Origin: VAZQ01 sp963739385
Lineage (GTDB): Bacteria; Pseudomonadota; Alphaproteobacteria; Rhizobiales; Xanthobacteraceae
Assembly: GCA_963739385.1 (NCBI GenBank)
Contig: CAVUAI010000059.1
Coordinates: 62,001-126,000 of the forward strand
Reading direction: 5' to 3'
Length of the DNA: 64,000 nucleotides
A program made the translations under genes and the position numbers. A model generated the notes under the pieces. That model did not search any database, had not been told where the DNA came from, and saw only the letters and a list, made by a program, of their open reading frames with translations. This document shows positions 1-11,002 of the stretch, piece after piece (the stretch's first letter is position 1; every line of letters begins with the position of its first letter).

Positions 1-1
1 T

Positions 2-313
2 CTCACGAATGACGGCTGGTTCGGGGACAGCGCCGGTCCCTATCAGCACTTCCAACAGGCGCGCGTGCGCGCAATCGAGGAGGGGCTGCCGCTGGTGCGG
101 GCGGCGAATACGGGAATTTCGGCGGTGGTCGACCCGCTCGGACGCCTCGTCGCATTCCTGCCCCTGGGAACCGAAGGCGCGTTCGATTCACTGCTCCCGA
201 AGCCTGCCGAGCGCACGCCCTATGCCCGGATGGGCGATGCCCCCGTGGGGATCGCATTCGCGTTCGCGTTGGCAGTGGTGCTGCGCTCGCGGCCCCGCGC
301 CAAATCGAATTAA
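2..313 (+). CDS. lnt: apolipoprotein N-acyltransferase, C-terminal part (5' end outside window)
   Basis: This is the last ~103 codons of Lnt, the inner-membrane enzyme that N-acylates apolipoproteins in the final step of lipoprotein maturation. The frame is open from the window edge. The visible part contains the nitrilase-fold signature NDGWFGDSAGPYQH, followed by an ARxRAIEEGLPLVRAANTG segment typical of the end of the catalytic domain, and then a hydrophobic stretch (GIAFAFALAVVL) that fits the last membrane helix. The gene ends at a TAA. Its position before an XRE regulator and metK is the usual order in Rhizobiales. The start and the catalytic Glu/Lys lie outside the window. Confidence 0.93.
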   Translation, partial: LTNDGWFGDSAGPYQHFQQARVRAIEEGLPLVRAANTGISAVVDPLGRLVAFLPLGTEGAFDSLLPKPAERTPYARMGDAPVGIAFAFALAVVLRSRPRAKSN

Positions 314-589
314 TTCCAAATTTATGCAGAACAGCTCAGCGGTCCACGCATGCCGACTGTTTCAATCAAAAGCTGTATTGTCGCATCCCGAATACAACTT
401 TTTGGCCACACGTTACAATTGAAACTATCGATGAATTGCCTTTTCCAATCAGGAGGCTGATGTAGACTGGTGGTTGCAATAGGATTTCAACATTTTTTCG
501 TCGTGCTTCCGGTATTGCTCGGAATACGATTGCCTTCTGGGCGCGCAGCAGGGACATTACCAATTACCATAGCCGCATAGGAGATCGTT
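314..589. other. lnt-XRE intergenic region
   Basis: This 276-bp gap is visibly more AT-rich than its surroundings. It probably holds the promoter of the XRE gene, but no -35/-10 pair stands out. A strong AGGAGG Shine-Dalgarno at 451-456 is followed after only 3 nt by ATG TAG, a start-stop pair that is probably chance. A small inverted repeat GTATT/AATAC flanks the sequence near 520-535. No gene or RNA family was recognised. Confidence 0.4.
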
Positions 590-1003
590 ATGGCTGCCGC
601 GAAGAAAGCCCCGAACCCGATCGATAAACACGTCGGCAGCCGAGTCCGGATGCGTCGCATGATGTTGGCGATGAGCCAGGAGAAGCTGGGCGACGCGCTC
701 GGCCTTACCTTCCAGCAGGTGCAGAAGTACGAGAAGGGTACCAATCGGATAGGCGCGAGCCGGTTGCAGCAAATCTCCCACATTCTGCAGGTGCCGGTAG
801 CGTTTTTCTTTGAAGGCGCGCCGAACTTGCATGGTACGCCTGACGGAACGAAAGAAGCGCCGTCACCCGCCTATGTCTCGGATTTCCTTGCCACCTCCGA
901 AGGACTCTCGTTGACCAAGGCCTTCATGCGAATCAAGGAGCCCAAACTCAGACGCCGGATCGTTGATCTCGTCGAAGAGATCGCCGGCGAGGACGACGAG
1001 TGA
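590..1003 (+). CDS. XRE-family helix-turn-helix transcriptional regulator
   Basis: This 137-aa cytoplasmic DNA-binding protein has an HTH_3/XRE domain at about residues 12-70: VGSRVRMRRMMLAMSQEKLG, then the recognition-helix segment LTFQQVQKYEKGTNRI. The C-terminal half (DFLATSEGLSLTKAFMRI, then a helix rich in Arg and Glu) is the form common in the rhizobial regulator found between lnt and metK. An AGGAGA ribosome site precedes the ATG. The target is unknown. Its fixed position before metK makes control of metK or of itself plausible, and a perfect palindrome lies just upstream of metK. The domain call is secure; the role is inferred. Confidence 0.9.
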   Translation: MAAAKKAPNPIDKHVGSRVRMRRMMLAMSQEKLGDALGLTFQQVQKYEKGTNRIGASRLQQISHILQVPVAFFFEGAPNLHGTPDGTKEAPSPAYVSDFLATSEGLSLTKAFMRIKEPKLRRRIVDLVEEIAGEDDE

Positions 1004-1146
1004 GCCTGGCCGCGCCGGCAGGCATTACGCCGTCGGCGTCGTTTTCCTCCTTCCCGTGACTCGGCTCTTGCCGTCCCATCGTCAGCCCACATCTTGACCC
1101 CATCCGGGGACGCTGCAAGAAACACTCCACCTTAGATAGCCGCGAC

Positions 1147-1158
1147 CGGTTGCAACCG
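1147..1158. promoter_or_regulatory. 12-bp perfect palindrome upstream of metK (candidate operator)
   Basis: CGGTTGCAACCG is a perfect palindrome ending 22 nt before the metK GTG start. It sits between the XRE regulator gene and metK, where an operator would be expected. No bound protein is known from the sequence, and GC-rich palindromes also arise by chance. Confidence 0.35.
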
Positions 1159-1180
1159 ATCTTGCGAGGGGGAGTCTTCA

Positions 1181-2455
1181 GTGCCGCACATAAACTATCT
1201 TTTCACCAGCGAGTCCGTCTCTGAAGGTCACCCCGACAAGGTGTGCGACCAGATTTCGGATGCCATCCTGGATGCCTTCATCGAGAACGACGTCAAGCTC
1301 GGCATCGCTGACGACAGCCTGGTGAATACGCGACTTGGCTGCGAGACGCTGTGCACGACCAATAAGATCGTGATTGCCGGCGAAGGTCGCGGCCAGGCGC
1401 CGCTCTTCACCAAGTATGGCGGCCACGCCGTGGTCAATCGCGAGATGATCTCGCAGATCGCCCGCAACGTCGTGCGTGACATTGGCTACGACCAGGACGG
1501 CTTCTCCTATCACGGCGCCGACATCGAGGTGCTGCTGCATGGCCAGTCGCCCGACATCGCCATGGGTGTCGATGCCAAGAAAAAGAAGGGCGAAGAGCAG
1601 GAGGGTGCGGGCGATCAGGGAATGATGTTCGGCTTCGCCTGTACCGAGAGCGAGGTCTATGAAAAGGGCTCGTTCATGCCGGCCCCGATCTACTTTGCCC
1701 ACAAGATCCTCAAGGTGCTGGCGGACAAGCGGCGTTCGAAGCAATTGTTCGATCTGCAGCCCGATGCCAAGAGTCAGGTCACGGTGCAATATCTCGACGG
1801 CAAGCCGATCGGCTGCACCAAGGTCGTGGTGTCGACGCAGCACAATGCCGAGACGCGCAACAGCAAGAAGTACTCTCCCGCCATGGTGAAGGACTTGATC
1901 GGCGACGCCGTGGCGTCCGCGCTGCCGGACGGCTGGATGCCGAAGCGCCCGTCGGACTTCCTGGTCAATCCGACCGGCAATTTCGTCGTCGGCGGACCTG
2001 ACGGCGATTGCGGACTCACCGGCCGTAAAATCATCGTCGACACCTACGGCGGCTATGCACCGCATGGCGGCGGAGCTTTCTCGGGCAAAGATCCCACCAA
2101 GGTCGATCGCTCGGCGGCATATGCCGCGCGCTATCTCGCCAAGAATGTCGTCGCCGCCGGCATCGCCGAGCGCTGCACCATCCAGATCGCTTATGCCATC
2201 GGCGTCGCCGACCCGATGTCGCTGCTGATCGATACCCATGGCACCGGCAAGGTCGACGAGAAGAAGCTCGAAAAGGCCCTACCCGAAATCTTTCGCCTCA
2301 CCCCGACCAATATCCGCCGCACCCTCAAGCTGAACCGGCCGATCTACCGTCGCACCGCCGCCTACGGTCATTTCGGCCGCGCGCCGGACAAGGACGGCGG
2401 CTTCTCGTGGGAGAGGACCGACCTGGTGAAAGAGATCCGGAGCGCGGTGGGCTGA
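1181..2455 (+). CDS. metK: S-adenosylmethionine synthetase
   Basis: MetK makes S-adenosylmethionine from methionine and ATP in the cytosol. The 424-aa product starts with LFTSESVSEGHPDKVCDQISDA-type sequence carrying the ATP-binding His of the GHPDK motif. It keeps the hexapeptide-like GAGDQGMMFG motif, the phosphate-loop region GGGAFSGKDPTKVDRS, and the AYAIGVADP segment. It has the lysine-rich insertion (AKKKKGEEQE) before GAGDQG that is usual for the long alphaproteobacterial form. The likely start is GTG, preceded by GAGGGGGAG. I found no SAM riboswitch fold upstream. trmB follows 33 bp later. Confidence 0.97.
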   Translation: MPHINYLFTSESVSEGHPDKVCDQISDAILDAFIENDVKLGIADDSLVNTRLGCETLCTTNKIVIAGEGRGQAPLFTKYGGHAVVNREMISQIARNVVRDIGYDQDGFSYHGADIEVLLHGQSPDIAMGVDAKKKKGEEQEGAGDQGMMFGFACTESEVYEKGSFMPAPIYFAHKILKVLADKRRSKQLFDLQPDAKSQVTVQYLDGKPIGCTKVVVSTQHNAETRNSKKYSPAMVKDLIGDAVASALPDGWMPKRPSDFLVNPTGNFVVGGPDGDCGLTGRKIIVDTYGGYAPHGGGAFSGKDPTKVDRSAAYAARYLAKNVVAAGIAERCTIQIAYAIGVADPMSLLIDTHGTGKVDEKKLEKALPEIFRLTPTNIRRTLKLNRPIYRRTAAYGHFGRAPDKDGGFSWERTDLVKEIRSAVG

Positions 2456-2488
2456 TCCCTGTCGACGCCTCGGCGCGGGACGTCCAAC

Positions 2489-3226
2489 ATGGCGGTGATC
2501 GAGACCGCCATGTCCATATCCGGTCCAATGCATGCCCGCCGCAGCGCTTTTTTCGGGCGCCGCAAAGGTCATGCGCTGAGGCCACGCCAGGCCAAGCTGT
2601 TTGAAACCCTGCTGCCGCGGCTTGCCATCGAGCTTGCCGCCCCTTCGCCGTCCGACCTCGCGCTGCTGTTTCCCGTCCCGGTGGAGGGCATCCGGCTCGA
2701 GATCGGCTTCGGCGGTGGGGAGCATCTGATCTCACAAGCCGAGCAGCATACGCGCACCGGTTTCATCGGCGTCGAGCCGTTCGTCAACGGCATGGCCAAA
2801 GCGCTGGCGGCCCTCGCCACCCGCGAGCTCGCGAACATTCGGCTTCATCATGGCGACGCGAGTGACGTTGTGGCGTGGCTGCCGTCCGCTTCGCTTGCGG
2901 GGGTCGATCTGCTCTATCCCGATCCCTGGCCCAAACGGCGGCACTGGAAGCGACGTTTCGTTCAGGACGAGAGCGTGGCGGCCATCGCCCGCATCCTGAG
3001 ACCCGGCGGCGAGTTCCGCTTCGCAACAGACATCGCCGACTATGCCGCGTGGACCCTCGAGCGTCTGGCGCGATCGCCGGCGTTCACATGGACCGCCGAG
3101 CGTGCCGGCGATTGGCGACAGCCATGGCCGGGCTTTTCCGCCACCCGCTATGAAGCCAAGGCGAAACGCGAGGGCCGCACGCCGTGCTATCTCGTCTTCC
3201 GGAGGGTGGACGGCGACCAGGAATGA
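2489..3226 (+). CDS. trmB: tRNA (guanine-N7-)-methyltransferase
   Basis: TrmB forms m7G46 in tRNA using SAM from the neighbouring metK product. The 245-aa protein has the N-terminal SAFFGRRKGHALRPRQ segment of the family, a SAM-binding motif LEIGFGGGEHL, and the diagnostic PDPWPKRRHWKRRFVQ motif. The start is uncertain: in-frame ATGs lie at 2489, 2510 and 2528. Homologues usually begin a few residues before FFGRRKG, so the later ATGs are also plausible. It follows metK closely, probably in one transcript, and converges on the DUF2336 gene. Confidence 0.95.
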   Translation: MAVIETAMSISGPMHARRSAFFGRRKGHALRPRQAKLFETLLPRLAIELAAPSPSDLALLFPVPVEGIRLEIGFGGGEHLISQAEQHTRTGFIGVEPFVNGMAKALAALATRELANIRLHHGDASDVVAWLPSASLAGVDLLYPDPWPKRRHWKRRFVQDESVAAIARILRPGGEFRFATDIADYAAWTLERLARSPAFTWTAERAGDWRQPWPGFSATRYEAKAKREGRTPCYLVFRRVDGDQE

Positions 3227-3286
3227 CGGAACATCGAAGTGCCTGACCCGGAGGTCCTGCTGTCCGTTTCGGTGGTTGCTCGATCG

Positions 3287-4399
3287 TCAGTCGTCGGTCG
3301 CCTGGTGCGGGTCGTCCGCACGGACCTGCCAGAACCGCATCACGCGGCGAGCAGTGGTCGGCGCCAGACGTTCGAAATTGGCCTGCGCCGCTTCGAGCTC
3401 CTGGCTCGACGTTTGACTAGACGTTGCCCGACGTCCCGGCCGCGCATTGATGATCGCCCTTACCGCCGCCCAGCTCCAGCCCGCCGACTTCCCGAGAATG
3501 AGGATCGGATCGGGCCGCTCGGCCCCCATCAACCGATCCACGACGTCGATCGGCACCGCGCAAAGCGCTGCCATCGCCGCGACCATTTCCTTGTATTGTC
3601 CCTGCTCGGCGAAGTGGACGAGGCTCGCCTCGTTGAGCTTGTCCTCCCGGCGCAATGCCCCGATCTCCTGCAGCACGGCCGGCTCATCGCACCGCGCTGC
3701 GGCGGCGTCCATTCCGTCCGGGAGTCCTGCCAGCACCTGCCGGATCTCGGATTGCGCCTCGGGCCTGGCTGAGACGAGCAGACGTTGCTGCACGACCGCA
3801 GACGCCTTAAGCAGCAGCTGGTGGAACAGCGGCCGCGGAATGTCCGGGCGCCGTCCGACCTTCTCCGCCAACGCGCCATCTCTTTCTGCGCGGCCAATCA
3901 GCGTGACAAAACTCTCATCGGAGAGGCGCGCTCCGCGATTCTCCGCCAGGCGGTGCGCGACCTCGCGCTGGCCGCGACGCGCCAGCACATCGGTCACGGG
4001 CTCAGCGATTCTGGCCCGTCCGGCAATTGCAAGCAGGTGGGCCTGGCCCTTGGTCGTGGCGATGTCGAGGAGGTCGGCCTCGGCAAGACGCCAGGACTGC
4101 GTGAGCACCGGCCCCGCGACGGCGATGTCATCGTCCTGGGCGAGATGCCGCACCGCTTCGATCGGCGCGTTGCCCAGCGGCGCAAGCCGATGGGACACCT
4201 CGGCGCGCGCCTTCGTCCCCGCTTCGGCGATCAATCGGGTGAACACCAGATCGAACAACCCGATATGATCGTCGTTGAAGCGGCCCGATCCATCGAGGAA
4301 GAGCGCCGTGATGCGGTTGAGCATCCTGGTCCGCCGTTCGGGCGAGCCGCGCTTGACCACCTCCTCGAGTTCGGGAATGAGCGGGGCGTGAGCGGACAT
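3287..4399 (-). CDS. DUF2336 domain-containing protein
   Basis: This 370-aa protein is built almost entirely of alpha-helical repeats rich in Ala, Leu and Arg, which matches the DUF2336 family of alphaproteobacteria. It begins SAHAPLIPELEEVVKRG and has repeated units of the type VRHLAQDDDIAVAGPVLTQS, resembling a HEAT-like solenoid. There is no signal peptide or membrane segment. The family has no assigned biochemical role. I chose the ATG at 4399 over an in-frame TTG at 4411. It is divergent from the rimP operon and convergent with trmB, so it is a single-gene unit. Confidence 0.85.
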   Translation of the reverse strand: MSAHAPLIPELEEVVKRGSPERRTRMLNRITALFLDGSGRFNDDHIGLFDLVFTRLIAEAGTKARAEVSHRLAPLGNAPIEAVRHLAQDDDIAVAGPVLTQSWRLAEADLLDIATTKGQAHLLAIAGRARIAEPVTDVLARRGQREVAHRLAENRGARLSDESFVTLIGRAERDGALAEKVGRRPDIPRPLFHQLLLKASAVVQQRLLVSARPEAQSEIRQVLAGLPDGMDAAAARCDEPAVLQEIGALRREDKLNEASLVHFAEQGQYKEMVAAMAALCAVPIDVVDRLMGAERPDPILILGKSAGWSWAAVRAIINARPGRRATSSQTSSQELEAAQANFERLAPTTARRVMRFWQVRADDPHQATDD

Positions 4400-4518
4400 C
4401 TGAAGTCCCAACGGGCACCAGGGTCATGAGCGGAGCGCACTGACTGGAACGGCAGGCTAAAGCGGGAATCTGAAAGAAGGGTTAGTTAATTGCCGGTTAG
4501 CAGACACCCTACGGGCCC

Positions 4519-4546
4519 TTGCGCCGGCCCGGTAAATCGCTATATT
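4519..4546 (+). promoter_or_regulatory. candidate sigma70-type promoter of the rimP-nusA-infB operon
   Basis: TTGCGC (4519-4524) and TATATT (4541-4546) are separated by 16 bp in the divergent gap between the DUF2336 gene and rimP. They are correctly oriented for the operon. Transcription would begin near 4553, about 50 nt before the leader hairpin at 4606. This is a prediction from sequence only. Confidence 0.5.
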
Positions 4547-4605
4547 TCTCGTGTCCAATTCTTGGATATCTCATAACGACGGGATGTGATCCGGTCGGTT
4601 TTTGA

Positions 4606-4637
4606 GAGTGGGTTCCCCCCGGGACCCGCTCTTTTTT
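4606..4637 (+). terminator. intrinsic terminator inside the rimP leader (candidate attenuator)
   Basis: An 11-bp stem (GAGTGGGTTCC 4606-4616 with GGGACCCGCTC 4621-4631, two G-U pairs) closes a CCCC loop and is followed directly by six T. This is a textbook Rho-independent terminator. It points toward rimP and lies only 83 nt before its start. The upstream neighbour is on the opposite strand, so this does not end any upstream plus-strand gene. The simplest reading is premature termination control of the operon that encodes NusA, a termination factor. Confidence 0.75.
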
Positions 4638-4720
4638 GTTACCGAAATCGGGCCGCCCGTTCGTCTGAGGAGCCCGGTCAAACCGGGGCGACGTTAACTC
4701 GAGGTGCATGTCGAGCGCGC

Positions 4721-5476
4721 ATGACGCAAGTCATCGATATCTCGCAAGCCGAGCCGGAACCACGCCTGATCGTGGAACAGGGAGTTGCGGCGCGCGTCGC
4801 CGCGATCGTGGAGCCTGTGCTGGCGGGCCTGGGCTACCGCCTCGTGCGGGTGAAGATTTCGGGGCTCGACGGCTGCACCGTGCAGGTCATGGCCGAGCGG
4901 GCGGATGGGACGATGACCGTCGAGGACTGCGAGACGGTGTCGCGGACGCTCTCGCCGGTGCTCGACGTGTCCGATCCGATCGATCGCGCCTATCGGCTCG
5001 AAGTGTCCTCTCCCGGCCTCGATCGACCGCTGGTCCGGCGCTCGGATTTCGAACGCTTCGCCGGCCATGAGGTCAAGGTGGAGATGGCGGTCCCAATCGA
5101 CGGTCGGCGGCGGTTCCGCGGCGTTCTGCTGGGTGCGGCGGATGATGCTGCGCGCATTCGCCGCGACGATGCCGCGCCCGGCGAAGCGACCGAAGTGTTG
5201 CTGCCGATCGAGGAGATGGCCGAAGCCAGGCTCGTTCTGACCGACGCGCTGATTGCCGAATCGCTCAGGCGCGGCAAGGCGGCGGAACGCGAGGCCCGAC
5301 GGCCGCATGAAGAAGACGGAGGCGATGCCACGCCGGAGAGCAGAGAGACGAAAGCGGCAGGCCGCAATTCGTCCTCGGGCTCGGGCCGTGCGCAGCCCGA
5401 AATGCAATCCAGACATGTTCGGCACCTGCCCATTCGTCGCGGGAACGGGAGCCAGAACGAGAACGAAGGAGAGTGA
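4721..5476 (+). CDS. rimP: ribosome maturation factor RimP
   Basis: RimP assists assembly of the 30S subunit. The 251-aa product has the N-terminal RimP domain (VEPVLAGLGYRLVRVKISG, then TVEDCETVSRTLSPVLD and the diagnostic YRLEVSSPGLDRPL) and the SH3-like C-terminal domain. About 60-70 extra residues rich in Glu, Arg and Ser follow, making it longer than the usual 150-200 aa. The ATG at 4721 fits the family start; an earlier in-frame ATG at 4586 would overlap the leader terminator. nusA begins 3 bp after the stop, so they are co-transcribed. Confidence 0.94.
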   Translation: MTQVIDISQAEPEPRLIVEQGVAARVAAIVEPVLAGLGYRLVRVKISGLDGCTVQVMAERADGTMTVEDCETVSRTLSPVLDVSDPIDRAYRLEVSSPGLDRPLVRRSDFERFAGHEVKVEMAVPIDGRRRFRGVLLGAADDAARIRRDDAAPGEATEVLLPIEEMAEARLVLTDALIAESLRRGKAAEREARRPHEEDGGDATPESRETKAAGRNSSSGSGRAQPEMQSRHVRHLPIRRGNGSQNENEGE

Positions 5477-5479
5477 CCG

Positions 5480-7084
5480 ATGGCCGTCAGCGCCAACCGG
5501 CTCGAACTGCTGCAGATCGCCGACGCGGTCGCACGCGAGAAAGCGATCGACCGCGGCATCGTCATCGCCGCAATGGAGGACGCAATCCAGAAGGCCGCGC
5601 GCTCGCGCTACGGCAGCGAGACCGAGGTGCGCGCTGAAATCAATCCTAAGACCGGCGAGATGCGACTGTCGCGCCTGCTGCTGGTGGTGGATCAGGTCGA
5701 AAACAACTCGACGCAGATCGCGCTGGAGGACGCCAAGAAGCGCAACCCCGCCGCCCAGGTGGGTGATTATATCGCGGAGGCCTTGCCGCCGCTGGAATAT
5801 GGCCGCATCGCCGCCCAGTCGGCGAAGCAGGTGATCGTGCAAAAGGTGCGCGAGGCCGAGCGCGACCGCCAGTACCAGGAGTACAAGGATCGCATCTCCG
5901 ACATCGTCAACGGCATCGTCAAGCGGGTGGAATACGGCAACGTCGTCGTCGATCTCGGCCGTGGCGAGGCGATCGTGCGCCGCGACGAGATGCTGCCGCG
6001 CGAGACCTTCCGCAACGGCGACCGCATCCGCGCGTTCATCTACGACGTGCGCCGCGAGCCGCGCGGTCCGCAGATCTTTCTTTCGCGCACGCATCCGCAA
6101 TTCATGGCCAAGCTGTTCGCGCAGGAAGTGCCGGAAATCTACGACGGCATCGTCGAGGTGAAGGCGGTGGCCCGGGATCCGGGTTCGCGCGCGAAAATCG
6201 CGGTGATTTCACGGGATTCCTCGGTCGATCCGGTCGGAGCCTGCGTCGGCATGCGTGGCTCCCGCGTGCAAGCGGTGGTCAACGAGTTGCAGGGCGAGAA
6301 GATCGATATCATCCCTTGGACGCCGGACCCCGCCAACTTCGTGGTCAACGCGCTCGCACCCGCCGAGGTCGCCAAGGTCGTGCTCGATGAGGACCGCCAC
6401 CGGATGGAGGTGGTGGTGCCCGACCAGCAGCTCTCGCTCGCCATCGGCCGCCGCGGGCAGAACGTGCGGCTGGCGTCGCAACTCACCGGCTGGGACATCG
6501 ACATCGTCACCGAGCAGGAGGAGTCGGAGCACCGGCAGGCCGAGTTCGAGAAGCGCACCAAGCTGTTCATCGACGCGCTGAACGTCGACGAGATGGTCGG
6601 CCAACTGCTGGCGTCGGAAGGATTCAACTCGGTCGAAGAGCTGGCAGTGGTGGACGAGAAAGAGGTCGCCGGGATCGAAGGCTTCGACGAGGATACCGCC
6701 CGCGAATTGCAGGCGCGCGCGCGCGACTATCTCGGCCGGCAGGAGGCCGAACTCGATGCTCACCGCAAGGAGCTCGGTGTCGAAGACGCGCTGACGGAGG
6801 TGCCGGGCGTCACCTCGGCGATGCTCGTGGCGCTGGGCGAGAACGGCATCAAGACCGTCGAAGACCTGGCGGGGTGCGCAACCGACGACCTGGTCGGCTG
6901 GAGCGAACGCAAGGACGGCGAGACGATCCGCAATCCCGGCATCCTCGACGGCTTCGATCTCTCGCGCGATGAGGCCGAGGCACTGATCATGCAGGCGCGC
7001 GTCAAGGCGGGCTGGATCAAGGAGGAAGATCTTGTGCAGGCGCCGGCCGAAGAGCCGGCCGAAGAAGCGCCATCGCCAGCCTGA
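5480..7084 (+). CDS. nusA: transcription termination/antitermination protein NusA
   Basis: NusA binds RNA polymerase and modulates pausing, termination and antitermination. The 534-aa protein has an N-terminal RNAP-binding domain (1-~125), an S1 domain (~132-200, with VEYGNVVVDLGRGEA), two KH domains (~205-345, including ACVGMRGSRVQAVVNEL and LAIGRRGQNVRLASQLTGWD), and a C-terminal extension with two acidic helix-hairpin-helix repeats (~365-515). AGGAGAG precedes the ATG. The leader terminator upstream of rimP makes autoregulation by NusA a reasonable idea. Confidence 0.97.
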   Translation: MAVSANRLELLQIADAVAREKAIDRGIVIAAMEDAIQKAARSRYGSETEVRAEINPKTGEMRLSRLLLVVDQVENNSTQIALEDAKKRNPAAQVGDYIAEALPPLEYGRIAAQSAKQVIVQKVREAERDRQYQEYKDRISDIVNGIVKRVEYGNVVVDLGRGEAIVRRDEMLPRETFRNGDRIRAFIYDVRREPRGPQIFLSRTHPQFMAKLFAQEVPEIYDGIVEVKAVARDPGSRAKIAVISRDSSVDPVGACVGMRGSRVQAVVNELQGEKIDIIPWTPDPANFVVNALAPAEVAKVVLDEDRHRMEVVVPDQQLSLAIGRRGQNVRLASQLTGWDIDIVTEQEESEHRQAEFEKRTKLFIDALNVDEMVGQLLASEGFNSVEELAVVDEKEVAGIEGFDEDTARELQARARDYLGRQEAELDAHRKELGVEDALTEVPGVTSAMLVALGENGIKTVEDLAGCATDDLVGWSERKDGETIRNPGILDGFDLSRDEAEALIMQARVKAGWIKEEDLVQAPAEEPAEEAPSPA

Positions 7085-7100
7085 GGACATTGAGAGACCG

Positions 7101-7848
7101 ATGCTTGCTCGTATCCACGACGACGCACGTGATTCCGGACCGCGGCGGACCGCTCCCGGAACCGAGCGGCTTTGCGTCGTGACCGGGCAAGCGAAGCCGG
7201 TCGATGAAATGATCCGCTTCGTCGTGGGCCCGGACGATACGGCCGTGCCCGACCTCAAACGCCGGCTGCCCGGCCGCGGCATCTGGATCACGGCGACCCG
7301 GCACGCGCTTCATACGGCGATCAAGCGCAAGGCGTTTGCGCGCGGGTTCAAGCGTGATGTCCGAGTTGCGGCGGACCTGGTGGAGACGACCGAGCGATTG
7401 ATGGAGCGGACCGCCCTCGATGCGCTGGCGATCGCTCACAAGGCGGGAAAAGTCGCCATCGGCTTTGCCAATGTCGATGCGGCGCTCGCCCGGGCCCGCG
7501 TCACGGCGCTGCTGAATGCCGCCGAAGCCGCCCCGGACGGCACAAGAAAGCTCGCGGCCGCACTGCATCGCCGCGAGGACGTTGCGAATATTGCCGTCGT
7601 CGGCGGCTTTGCGTCGGCGCAATTGGGTTTGGCATTGGGACGGCCAAATGTGATACATGCAGCCCTGCTTGCCGGTCCCGAAACTGAGACGTTTTTGGCG
7701 CGCACCGCGCGCCTTGACTGTTTCCGGGCCGGCTCGGCGCCGGGCTCCTCCGGCACGCGGACAGATCGGACCCGCAAGTCGGCTTCTGCCGGCGTGCGAC
7801 GCGACGGAATGACCAAACACGGCGAAAAGCCCGAGAATTGGGATCGGA

Positions 7849-7856
<8 letters not shown>
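7101..7856 (+). CDS. YlxR (DUF448) - YlxQ (L7Ae-like) RNA-binding fusion protein
   Basis: The 251-aa product joins two small proteins that are separate genes between nusA and infB in Firmicutes. Residues ~15-90 form the YlxR/DUF448 domain (ERLCVVTG near the start, then KRRLPGRGIWIT). Residues ~100-200 form an L7Ae/L30e-like YlxQ domain (LDALAIAHKAGKVAIGF). The Arg/Ser-rich tail is probably disordered. The fused form is usual in alphaproteobacteria. The ATG at 7101 follows nusA by 16 bp, and the stop lies 8 nt inside infB, implying translational coupling. The domains are known to bind RNA; the exact role here is not established. Confidence 0.9.
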
Positions 7857-10417
<2,561 letters not shown>

Positions 10418-10576
10418 GTTGAAGGCTCCGGCTGCGGACGCTTCCACCCTTCACCGTCTTGCCGATGCGGGCGAGCGCCCACGAATCCCGCGAAATCGAT
10501 CGGACGGTGAGCATTGGATCGCCCGCTCCCCCGCTCCGGGATGGTCTCGCGGATGACGACATCGAGTGAGGATGTC

Positions 10577-11002
10577 ATGGCCCGGCGACGTCATCAGCGT
10601 GATACCGGCGCGGGCCAAATGCCCTCGCAGCGTCAATTGCGCGTCGGCGAGCTCATCCGCCATGCGCTTGCGGAGCTGCTCTCGCGCGGAGAGGTGCATG
10701 ACCCCGTGATCGAGGCACATCTCATCACCGTGCCGGAGGTAAGCATGAGCGCGGACCTGCGACTCGCGACCATCTATGTGATTCCGCTCGGCGGACGCGA
10801 CACGGAGGCGGTGCTGGCCGCGCTCGAGCGCAACAAGCGGTTTCTGCGTGGCGAGATCGCCCGCCACGTTAACCTGAAGTTTGCACCTGACATTAGGTTT
10901 CGAATCGACGAACGATTCGATGAGGCCGAACGAATCGAGAAGCTTTTGCGAACACCCGCGGTCCAGCGCGACCTGGATCGCAAGACGGACGATGACAGTT
11001 GA
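10577..11002 (+). CDS. rbfA: 30S ribosome-binding factor RbfA
   Basis: RbfA is a cold-shock and 16S-maturation factor acting on the pre-30S particle. The 141-aa product has the single KH-like RbfA domain: PSQRQLRVGELIRHALAELL, then MSADLRLATIYVIPLGG and VNLKFAPDIRFRIDERFDEA. Upstream in-frame ATGs exist at 10514 and 10541, but the ATG at 10577 has a GAGG ribosome site and matches the family N-terminus. The stop overlaps the truB start. Confidence 0.94.
   Translation: MARRRHQRDTGAGQMPSQRQLRVGELIRHALAELLSRGEVHDPVIEAHLITVPEVSMSADLRLATIYVIPLGGRDTEAVLAALERNKRFLRGEIARHVNLKFAPDIRFRIDERFDEAERIEKLLRTPAVQRDLDRKTDDDS

Noticed and set aside
451..465. AGGAGG followed by ATG TAG, a start-stop minimal open frame in the lnt-XRE gap
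   Set aside because: Spacing of 3 nt is too short for efficient initiation and the match is easily chance.
1004..1180. SAM riboswitch before metK
   Set aside because: I looked for SAM-II and related pseudoknot features and could not identify conserved elements. An Infernal/Rfam scan would be decisive.
1178..2239. 353-codon antisense open frame over metK
   Set aside because: Complementary shadow of metK with no domain or ribosome site.
4694..6100. 468-codon antisense open frame over rimP-nusA
   Set aside because: Composition is typical of the shadow of a GC-rich gene. rimP and nusA match their families over their full length on the plus strand.
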